A DNA stretch of 5,942 nucleotides, from positions 1-5,942 of the forward strand of contig JAGWJK010000317.1 in assembly GCA_028865845.1 (NCBI GenBank), given 5' to 3'. The position numbers were made by a program, and so were the translations under genes. The notes under the pieces were generated by a model. The model was not told the DNA's origin. It saw nothing but the letters and a program-made list of their open reading frames with translations, and did no database searches. This document shows, piece after piece, positions 1 to 4,766 of the stretch (the first letter of the stretch is position 1; the number at the start of each line of letters is the position of its first letter). Source of the DNA: Rhizobiaceae bacterium. GTDB lineage: Bacteria; Pseudomonadota; Alphaproteobacteria; Rhizobiales; Rhizobiaceae.

Positions 1-1061
1 CTATCGCCCTACAGCCCGGCCTTTCGGAAGCATATAGCGGACGCGGCCAAGCCTATCTCGCCATAGGAAATCGCTCCGCTGCGGAGGCCGATCTAGCGAA
101 AGCCGTTGCCCTAAACCCGAAGAGTTCCGCCGCAGCCACACTTGCATCGCTCCAGCAGACGCCGAACGGTTCGCAAGCGAGCACGGCGGCAAATACGACG
201 TCCTCATCAAAGCCACCAAATGTGGTGACTTCTGAAGCTGAGACACGATGCGACCAACTGGCTGCCAGTCCTTTAGACAATACGCGCCCGAAAGGGGTTC
301 CTGGTGTGTCCGGTGATAGGGTCAATGGAGCCGCGGCAGTCAGCCCTTGCAGAGAGGCGCTCGCGTCCGATCCGAAAAACGGTCGCTTGGCGTATCAACT
401 GGGCCGGGCCCTTCAACAAATTGGCCAGTTCCACGAGAGCGTGCAAATGTACACCCAAGCTGGGGCGAACGGAGATCCGATGGGATATCTGAACGCAGGA
501 TTGATGTTCAGGAGGGGAACCGGCATTGCGGCCAACAAGACTATGGCAGCTATGCTGTATGTAGCGGCAGCCGACAAGGGCGTCACTGCAGCGATGGTGG
601 AGCTCGGCGACATGCAATTCCATGGAGATGGCGTGCGCCAAGATGAGGTGGCGGCGGCCCAATGGTACAAGAAAGCCGCTGAAGGCAACGACGTCGACGG
701 CATGGCGAACTGGGGATTGATCCTTGACGAAGGCTGGGGTGTCCCTCGAGATCATACGGCCGGCGTCGCCTGGATGCAGAAGGCTGCCGCCTTAGGCAGT
801 GCAAAGGCTGCGAGCGATTTGCAGACAGACGATAGTGACACCCAGAATGCGGTCACCTACAGCAGTCCAGACAACACTTACGCTCCGACGAACCTGGAAG
901 ACGATCCGTGGTACAAGGCTATGCAGGAGGACCAGGAAGAGGACGAGCAACAGGCTCAACGCAATCGCGACTGGCAAGAAAACTTCGACCGGCAGCAAGA
1001 GGAGCAGCGTCAACAACAAGAAAATGAACGCTACATGCAGCAACAAGACGGAGACAATTAA
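1..1061 (+). CDS. TPR and Sel1-repeat protein, 3' part (start lies left of the window)
   Basis: The frame whose first whole codon is at position 3 is open from the window edge to TAA at 1059-1061 (352 residues seen). GTG and ATG codons inside it, such as GTG 222, are internal, because convincing repeat sequence lies before them. Near the left edge a TPR unit is visible (SEAYSGRGQAYLAIGN, then AEADLAKAVALNPKS). A Ser/Thr/Asn-rich linker follows. Next comes a segment with two cysteines (TRCDQLAASP, VSPCREAL) and another TPR-like helix pair (LAYQLGRALQQIG). Three Sel1 units of 36-37 residues run at about 471-581, 582-692 and 693-800, each with the G-x-G-V/I turn and a WY/W-x-KAA-like helix. The tail from about 904 is rich in Gln, Glu and Asp and probably forms a coiled coil or is disordered. 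Such solenoids bind partner proteins and are not enzymes. The paired cysteines hint at an exported protein, but any signal peptide lies outside the window. The partner is unknown. Confidence 0.85.
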   Translation, partial: IALQPGLSEAYSGRGQAYLAIGNRSAAEADLAKAVALNPKSSAAATLASLQQTPNGSQASTAANTTSSSKPPNVVTSEAETRCDQLAASPLDNTRPKGVPGVSGDRVNGAAAVSPCREALASDPKNGRLAYQLGRALQQIGQFHESVQMYTQAGANGDPMGYLNAGLMFRRGTGIAANKTMAAMLYVAAADKGVTAAMVELGDMQFHGDGVRQDEVAAAQWYKKAAEGNDVDGMANWGLILDEGWGVPRDHTAGVAWMQKAAALGSAKAASDLQTDDSDTQNAVTYSSPDNTYAPTNLEDDPWYKAMQEDQEEDEQQAQRNRDWQENFDRQQEEQRQQQENERYMQQQDGDN

Positions 1062-1225
1062 AAGCGGGCGTTGCCGCTTCCGGGTTGAAGTCTCGCTGAA
1101 TGGCCGGTTGATCGCTCCCGCATACTGGGTTGGCCGTTCATTCGGTTCTCTTCGTGGTTTCGGATTGCGGCCGGCAATTTTTCACCTGACCATTTACTTA
1201 GTGAATAAGAATTGGGCATGGGTCA

Positions 1226-1447
1226 TTGGTAGATCGCACTAACACTCCGGATAGTCCTCGCATCTCCTGTGATAATCATAGCGAACGGGTCGTGGAACTG
1301 CAGGCGCTGCTCGAGATTGCGCTTCGAGGAACGACCATGGAAGGCCATTCCGCCGAGGACTATCGCAACGCCGCGACAGACGTTCTTGGCCTCCTAAGGC
1401 CACAATTGCTAACTGCAAATGCCCACCATTTGCGCCCGGCCGGCTGA
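1226..1447 (+). CDS. Possible small protein of unknown function (73 aa)
   Basis: The frame opens after a TGA at 1202-1204. The only usual start before the bulk of the protein is TTG at 1226, ending at TGA 1445-1447. The product has a polar N terminus and a helical middle (RVVELQALLEIALRG), then a second helix (AEDYRNAATDVLGLLRPQL). Codons in the second half mostly end in G or C, as expected of a coding frame here. An intrinsic terminator starts 21 nt after the stop, which supports a transcript ending here. Against it, no clear Shine-Dalgarno precedes the TTG and the start is weak. A shorter version could begin at ATG 1337. I recognise no family. It may be a real small gene or a decayed one. 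Confidence 0.42.
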   Translation: MVDRTNTPDSPRISCDNHSERVVELQALLEIALRGTTMEGHSAEDYRNAATDVLGLLRPQLLTANAHHLRPAG

Positions 1448-1468
1448 CGCTTCCTTGACGTCGACAGC

Positions 1469-1492
1469 ATTCACTGTCGAGCAGTGAATTTT
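1469..1492 (+). terminator. Intrinsic terminator between convergent genes
   Basis: Perfect 8-bp arms ATTCACTG (1469-1476) and CAGTGAAT (1482-1489) enclose a 5-nt loop and run directly into four T residues (1489-1492) on the plus strand. It lies 21 nt after the stop of the 73-residue reading frame and abuts the TAA of the minus-strand gene ending at 1491. Read leftward it has no T tract, so it should act mainly on rightward transcripts. The stem is only moderately GC-rich, so strength is uncertain. Confidence 0.6.
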
Positions 1493-1808
1493 AGGCGGAT
1501 CCTTCGACGTCGCCATCTTCCTCAAGGGTATGGATCGGCAGATACGTGTTGGTTTCGAGCCACTCCTTCACGATGCGCCGGATCGTGTCGTTCCGCGTCA
1601 TTTGGAGTTCGTCGGACACGGAGCGGATAGCGTCTTCAATTTCGGCGACGAATCCCACCGGCGCGGCGTTCCGGATCAGTAGCGCGGCCCGGCGCAGCAT
1701 AACTTGTAGATCTGCTCGCGAGACGTCGCCGATGCGGTCGGCGGCGTGCTCGAGCTGGCCGACCATGTCTTCCGGTGGTCGGTCTTCAGTCCTATTCCAA
1801 GCGCTCAT
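1491..1808 (-). CDS. Ribbon-helix-helix-like small protein (105 aa)
   Basis: ATG at 1808 is chosen because GAAGGA (1818-1823) lies 9 nt before it. The upstream in-frame TTG at 1838 has no ribosome site. The N-terminal part is acidic and polar (to about residue 30), followed by a helix near residues 32-50 (LQVMLRRAALLIRNA). Residues 57-86 have the pattern of a CopG/Arc-type ribbon-helix-helix fold: a helix (IEDAIRSVSDELQ), a turn with TRND, then a second helix (TIRRIVKEWLE). The tail is acidic (EEDGDVEG). Proteins with this fold usually bind DNA as dimers, as repressors or antitoxins, but no toxin-like partner is adjacent, so a regulatory role is inference. It lies 69 nt downstream of the interrupted gene at 1878-2645 on the same strand and could share its transcript. 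Confidence 0.75.
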   Translation of the reverse strand: MSAWNRTEDRPPEDMVGQLEHAADRIGDVSRADLQVMLRRAALLIRNAAPVGFVAEIEDAIRSVSDELQMTRNDTIRRIVKEWLETNTYLPIHTLEEDGDVEGSA

Positions 1809-1877
1809 GCGATAAAGTCCTTCGGTGGCAGGAGTCAAATGCGAACAAGGAGGTCGCCATGCTGGCGTCCCGTGAGA

Positions 1878-2249
1878 TCACGACTCGGCCATCTCTTCTT
1901 CTTCGTCATCATTCACCGCATAGATCAGCCTCAAGTCCGGAATGCCATCGAGATAGGTCTGCACGGTCGCGTCGATGTCGGTATGCTTCGTCCATGCCGG
2001 CCCAATAATCCGCTCAGACAATTCGAACGGAACCCGAAATAGTCCGCAAGCTTCGCGTGCCGCTTCATCGACAAGAAGCTCAAGGCTTCCGAAGAATGTG
2101 CAATCCGGCGTCATATATACGCCTGCATAGTATATCTTGAGCGATGAACGTTCCCCGATTTCCGCCGATAAAGCCGGATGCAGTTCGTCGACCGAAGTCT
2201 CCTGGATCGGCGTCGGGTAGAAGCCGAACTCGACGTCTGGATAGTCCAT
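1878..2249 (-). CDS. Hypothetical protein, C-terminal piece of an interrupted gene (123 aa)
   Basis: ATG at 2249 to TGA at 1878-1880. Codons upstream of this ATG stay open and in frame back to the TAG at 2283-2285 that ends the next gene. Those codons (LERTRN, then ILWKL) are the end of a repeat that the upstream gene carries in an intact copy, so this ATG was probably an internal Met. A short GGAAG lies only 3 nt before it, which is too close for good initiation, though re-initiation after the TAG is possible. The domain is mixed alpha/beta with FYPTPIQET near the start, a middle part with KIYYAGVYMTPDCTFFGSLELL, and an acidic end (NDDEEEEMAES). There is no signal peptide or membrane segment. 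I recognise no family. It is either a remnant or a domain still made separately. Confidence 0.55.
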   Translation of the reverse strand: MDYPDVEFGFYPTPIQETSVDELHPALSAEIGERSSLKIYYAGVYMTPDCTFFGSLELLVDEAAREACGLFRVPFELSERIIGPAWTKHTDIDATVQTYLDGIPDLRLIYAVNDDEEEEMAES

Positions 2250-2408
2250 GAGCTTCCAGAGAATGTTTCGTGTGCGCTCGAGCTACCTTATCAACGAGCG
2301 GGATTTGCACCTGCCACCGTTTGGATGCCATTCGTCGAACGCATTTCCGCCGACATAGCGGTCGAACTCATAGATCATCCTGACGTCGCTCTCGCTGACC
2401 GAACGGAT
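2250..2408 (-). repeat. Second copy of a 55-residue coding repeat, containing the TAG
   Basis: Codons 80-132 of the interrupted gene. Key residues shared with the first copy are SE-x-DVR, EF, VGG, FD, G, KS, then R-x-IL and a final Leu. The TAG replaces one residue near the start of the last helix. Confidence 0.7.
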
Positions 2409-2645
2409 TGAACCGAGCCGAGCGAGGATCGAACGGATGTTTCCGAGATGACCCATCAGCGTATCCGACTTGTAGACCGCGCCATCATCGTCCCTGACGT
2501 CGAAGCAATCGCCTCCGACCAAAGCCTCGAATTCACGAAGCGCTCGAACGTCGTCCTCCGATAGCGTGAGGATTCCGGGTTTTGGTGTCGGCCCATCGTC
2601 GTCCATTTCTTGCCAGACGTCGTCTTCCGGGATTTCATCAAACAT
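2283..2645 (-). CDS. Hypothetical repeat protein, N-terminal piece of an interrupted gene (120 aa)
   Basis: ATG at 2645 has a good ribosome site (GAAGGA at 2654-2659, 8 nt spacing). The frame ends at TAG 2283-2285. The first 22 residues are very acidic (EIPEDDVWQEMDDD). Two copies of a 55-residue unit follow, each built as SE-x-DVR, a helix containing EF, a VGG turn, FD, a polar Gly-containing loop, KS, and a C-terminal helix with R-x-IL. The first copy is complete (codons 25-77); the second is cut eleven residues before its end. The protein is soluble and acidic, with no catalytic motif I can see. Its promoter should lie in 2646-2808, shared with the divergent genes to the right. As made now it would lack the end of the second repeat and the whole C-terminal domain, so it may be non-functional. 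The family is not recognised. Confidence 0.65.
   Translation of the reverse strand: MFDEIPEDDVWQEMDDDGPTPKPGILTLSEDDVRALREFEALVGGDCFDVRDDDGAVYKSDTLMGHLGNIRSILARLGSIRSVSESDVRMIYEFDRYVGGNAFDEWHPNGGRCKSRSLIR
2415..2573 (-). repeat. First, intact copy of a 55-residue coding repeat
   Basis: Codons 25-77 of the interrupted gene. It is the reference copy for judging the TAG in the second: the codon opposite the TAG is His66 (CAT, 2448-2450), followed by LGNIRSIL where the second copy reads LERTRNIL. Confidence 0.7.
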
Positions 2646-2753
2646 TGGTCTCTTCCTTCAGATGTTGGACGTGCGTCTCCCTCCGGCGGCGTTGTCGCCT
2701 CGGTGGTTCGTTGTGATTTCTGGTTTGTTTCAACTGTCGGGCAGCTTGCTCCG

Positions 2754-2783
2754 ATGGCATTTGCCTTTATTTGTTCATATAAT
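2754..2783 (+). promoter_or_regulatory. Candidate sigma70-type promoter facing right
   Basis: A perfect TATAAT at 2778-2783 follows ATGGCA (2754-2759, four of six matches to TTGACA) at an 18-nt spacing, in a locally AT-rich stretch of an otherwise GC-rich window. Transcription would start near 2790, shortly before the ribosome site at 2798, and would serve the small reading frame at 2809 and the Nudix gene. The call is by pattern only. Confidence 0.4.
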
Positions 2784-2797
2784 GTTCTCTCGTCGCC

Positions 2798-2803
2798 GAG
2801 GAG
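2798..2803 (+). promoter_or_regulatory. Strong ribosome binding site GAGGAG
   Basis: GAGGAG lies 5 nt before ATG 2809. It is the main reason to take 2809 as a real start, rather than the in-frame ATG at 2782, which overlaps the TATAAT box and has no such site. Confidence 0.45.
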
Positions 2804-2808
2804 TCAAG

Positions 2809-3072
2809 ATGCGGCTGCGTGGAAGGATTCGCCGGCTTGGTTGGGCATCCCTTTTCCTCCAGTGGTCGCCGATGTCGCTGGAGTGGACTTCGCCGGAACG
2901 GCGGCGCAAGATCCGCTACCTGATCGGAGGCACGGAAGGCGGATATTCGATCTGGTATCGAGCGCTCGCTGCGAGCGGCGAGGGAGCTGTCAAATGTCGC
3001 TGTCGTTTCATCCCACCCCGAGCCCGGTGGTCGTCTCTCGAAGAGGGTCTGCATCACGATGCCAGAACGTAG
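2809..3072 (+). CDS. Possible small Arg-rich protein, coupled to the Nudix gene (87 aa)
   Basis: ATG 2809 to TAG 3070-3072. Evidence for a gene: a good ribosome site 5 nt upstream, a TATAAT box at the right distance, mostly G/C-ending codons, and a 14-nt overlap with the ATG of the Nudix gene (3059), which is typical of translationally coupled neighbours. The product is strongly basic at the N terminus (RLRGRIRRLG), rich in Trp and Arg (SPERRRKIRYL), with a central IGGTEGGYSIWYRAL and a CRC motif at 63-65. No signal peptide, full membrane helix or known domain is seen. Against it, the other plus frame and a minus frame are also open across this stretch, so it may be chance in GC-rich DNA. It could be a small partner of the Nudix protein or only a leader. 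Confidence 0.42.
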   Translation: MRLRGRIRRLGWASLFLQWSPMSLEWTSPERRRKIRYLIGGTEGGYSIWYRALAASGEGAVKCRCRFIPPRARWSSLEEGLHHDART

Positions 3073-3523
3073 CGCCGGCCTATTGATCTTCCGCCGGTCC
3101 GAGCGGGAAGTCGAAGTTCTCCTCGTCCATCCTGGTGGTCCGTTTTGGTCGAGAAAGGACGACGGTGCTTGGTCGATACCGAAGGGGCTTGTCGAACCAG
3201 GAGAGGACGACCTTTCCGCCGCTATCCGAGAGACTACCGAGGAGTTGGGCGTCGTCGTCGATGGGGCCTTCGCCCCGCTTGGGGCCTACCGCCAGCCGAG
3301 CGGGAAGACCGTCGTAGCATGGTCGGTGGAAGCGGACCCTGAACTCGATGTCGAGAACATTCGCAGCTCAACGTTCACGATGGAGTGGCCGCCGAGATCC
3401 GGCCAACGTAAAAGTTTCCCCGAGGTCGACCGCGCCGGATGGTTTTCGCTGGACGCCGCCGCTGTTAAGATACTCACGGGACAGCGGCCGATGCTCGATA
3501 AGCTAGCGGCGCGACTGCGATAG
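3059..3523 (+). CDS. Nudix hydrolase (154 aa)
   Basis: Nudix proteins cleave nucleoside diphosphates linked to another group, using Mg or Mn. A perfect Nudix box spans residues 43-65: G43, E49, R57-E58, E61-E62, G64-V65 (G-x5-E-x7-RE-xx-EE-x-G-hydrophobic), with the Glu residues that bind metal present. It is preceded by a typical first strand (SAGLLIFRR) and the WSIPKG segment. The C-terminal half carries FTMEWPPRSGQ, FPEVDRAGWF and a final KILTGQ helix, which I associate with a rhizobial-type subgroup of uncharacterised Nudix proteins, so the fold is certain but the substrate is not. Length is normal for a single-domain member. ATG 3059 lies 11 nt after GAGGG, a rather distant site, and overlaps the end of the small frame 2809-3072, so coupled translation is likely. 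It acts in the cytoplasm; housecleaning of altered nucleotides or turnover of dinucleotide polyphosphates are both possible. Confidence 0.95.
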   Translation: MPERSAGLLIFRRSEREVEVLLVHPGGPFWSRKDDGAWSIPKGLVEPGEDDLSAAIRETTEELGVVVDGAFAPLGAYRQPSGKTVVAWSVEADPELDVENIRSSTFTMEWPPRSGQRKSFPEVDRAGWFSLDAAAVKILTGQRPMLDKLAARLR

Positions 3524-3787
3524 CTAAACTGATCTTGACCGGACTATCCAGTTCGAGAAACAAACACGTGATTTGCCGGACTGACGTTCCCGAATTCGGG
3601 CTCTTTAGTGATGCGAGGCATTCGAGTGGCGGAGGCGGTTCGAACGACCCACTTCACAATTCGGGCGGTGTTCGGTCATTTTGGCGCCAGTATTGAAATT
3701 GGGGAATCGGTGGTCGGCTCCCAATTATGCGCAGATCCCCCACACTTAGCATTAGCGGTATGCTCCATGAGTCTGACTCCAGGGGCG
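3524..3787. other. Intergenic region without a supported gene
   Basis: Between the converging Nudix gene and metallopeptidase gene. It holds a 12-bp perfect palindrome CCCGAATTCGGG (3589-3600), two copies of AATTCGGGC (3593-3601 and 3658-3666) and TTTTGGCGCCA (3679-3689). Reading frames here only extend over the end of the metallopeptidase gene and look spurious. The mix of short repeats and absence of genes would suit the relic of a mobile element end, but no element can be identified by eye. Confidence 0.4.
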
Positions 3788-4750
3788 TCAGATCCGATCC
3801 AACGGGGCGAGACCCTGGGTGCTCTGGGCCTGGGTGGCGAATTTCTGGGAGATGGTGCCGAGGACTGCGGCCAGCTTGGCCTCCCTTCCGCCACAGATCG
3901 CGTCCCAACGTAGTGCCGCGGGCGGATGCTTCGGTACGAAATCAGGTTGCATGCATCGTAAACCGATAACCGCGATTTCCAGCCGGTAGATGACCTCGAG
4001 CGCCGCGCCGACGCCGCCTAGAAGCCTTTCAAGAGCGGGGATGTCGTCGTGATGGTTCTGCAGATCGATGGCTAGGGTGTCCGTAGCGACGGCGTCGGCG
4101 AACAGCTCGACCGCCCAGTTCTCTTTCGTCAAGTCTCCTTGATCCACGGCCGCTCGTTCCAACAAGGTCTCGATCCGGTGCTTTGTCTCCATGAAGTTCG
4201 GATCGGCCGAGAACATAAAGCTCGAATGGTAGAAGTGTGCGAGTTCGTGGGCGACGACCCAAGCCTTGGCGACGTCGATCATCTTCTCAAACGCGGCGCG
4301 GACGTGTCGCGGGGCTCGTTCCATTGTCGGGGCGATGTGAGAAAACGAGGCCGCGCCGCGCTCAACAAAGTCTGCGATGATCTGTTCGAAAGCGGCGAAA
4401 TCAGCATCAGTCAGTTCGCGGAACTTCGGCTCTTGATCCCATGCCAGCACGACACTTCCGTATAGCGACACCAACTGCTCGATGGCGAGCAGAATGGCCG
4501 AACTGACAACAATGATCGCCTGTTCGTCAGCGCACACGGGGCATTTGGCACGCATGATCATTGCCGCGGCCGGTGCGGGGATGTCGGCAACCCGCAGCTC
4601 GGAAAATATCCTGATGCTGCCGGCAAGCCGCCTATATTTCTCCAACACAGCGGTCAATTTCGCGAGTTCGGTTGCGTTATCTATCGCTCCGTACTTTTGA
4701 AGGAACGCATGCTCGATTGCGCCGACGGTTTCTCCACAGCACCTGTTCAT
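3788..4750 (-). CDS. Zinc metallopeptidase with HELAH and ELFAD motifs (320 aa)
   Basis: ATG 4750 is chosen because GGAGG (4759-4763) lies 8 nt upstream. The frame extends to 4885, but that would overlap the upstream gene by more than 100 nt. Residues H168-E169-L-A-H172 form a HExxH zinc site with the catalytic Glu. E215 in VELFADAVATD (E215, D219) fits the third zinc ligand and the ExxxD pattern of gluzincins, 43 residues after H172. A C70-PV-C73 pair could bind a second metal or form a disulfide, and CC lies at residues 4-5. A hydrophobic helix (residues 78-104, including IIVVSSAILLAI) may be buried rather than membrane-spanning. The region around 161-175 (AKAWVVAHELAHFYH) is the active-site helix. 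The exact peptidase family is unclear; M48- or ImmA-like proteins share the motif. It follows the 4767-5591 gene by 16 nt, so the two form an operon and that protein is the obvious candidate substrate or partner. Substrate and cell location are not shown by the sequence. Confidence 0.88.
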   Translation of the reverse strand: MNRCCGETVGAIEHAFLQKYGAIDNATELAKLTAVLEKYRRLAGSIRIFSELRVADIPAPAAAMIMRAKCPVCADEQAIIVVSSAILLAIEQLVSLYGSVVLAWDQEPKFRELTDADFAAFEQIIADFVERGAASFSHIAPTMERAPRHVRAAFEKMIDVAKAWVVAHELAHFYHSSFMFSADPNFMETKHRIETLLERAAVDQGDLTKENWAVELFADAVATDTLAIDLQNHHDDIPALERLLGGVGAALEVIYRLEIAVIGLRCMQPDFVPKHPPAALRWDAICGGREAKLAAVLGTISQKFATQAQSTQGLAPLDRI

Positions 4751-4757
4751 GGAACCG

Positions 4758-4764
4758 CCCTCCC
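4758..4764 (-). promoter_or_regulatory. Ribosome site setting the metallopeptidase start
   Basis: The minus strand reads GGGAGGG here, with core GGAGG at 4759-4763, 8 nt before ATG 4750. It fills most of the 16-nt gap after the upstream stop and argues against the longer reading from 4885. Confidence 0.7.
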
Positions 4765-4766
4765 AA

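Larger units (their letters stand above)
1878..2645 (-). pseudogene. Probable single gene split by one in-frame TAG (255 codons)
   Basis: The pieces 2283-2645 and 1878-2249 lie in the same frame, separated only by TAG at 2283-2285 and eleven sense codons. Codons 25-77 and 80-132 form a tandem repeat with a 55-codon offset. From S29/S84 to L77/L132 the two copies align without gaps, with 21 of 48 comparable residues identical, and the TAG (codon 121) falls opposite His66. A chance fit continuing in phase beyond a true stop is unlikely. One substitution, such as CAG to TAG, would explain it. Alternatives are a sequencing error, suppression, or two proteins made by termination and re-initiation. 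Confidence 0.55.

Noticed and set aside
273..755. 160-codon minus-strand frame opposite the Sel1 repeats
   Set aside because: It mirrors a gene with clear repeat motifs and has no ribosome site or recognisable sequence of its own.
1062..1079. Hairpin with arms AAGCGG and CCGCTT right after the TPR/Sel1 stop
   Set aside because: The 6-bp stem is perfect but no T run follows, so it is not a convincing intrinsic terminator.
799..1242. Plus-strand frame overlapping the end of the TPR/Sel1 gene
   Set aside because: It is Thr/Arg/Asn-rich, caused by reading the Gln/Glu-rich tail out of frame.
2767..3057. Minus-strand 96-codon frame between the repeat gene and the Nudix gene
   Set aside because: Low-complexity Pro/Arg/Ser composition and no ribosome site. 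The plus frame with GAGGAG is the better candidate, although several open frames here show that GC-rich chance openness is real.
2610..3086. Plus-strand 158-codon frame starting inside the repeat gene
   Set aside because: Its start lies within the opposite-strand gene, it lacks a ribosome site, and it would overlap the Nudix start by 28 nt.
3772..3792. Hairpin TCTGAC / GTCAGA across the metallopeptidase stop codon
   Set aside because: Stem of 6 bp with a 9-nt loop, the stop codon within it, and no T run on the minus strand. Too weak to call a terminator.
3608..3913. Plus-strand 101-codon frame in the convergent gap
   Set aside because: Half of it overlaps the metallopeptidase gene on the other strand, no ribosome site is seen, and it reads as low-information sequence.
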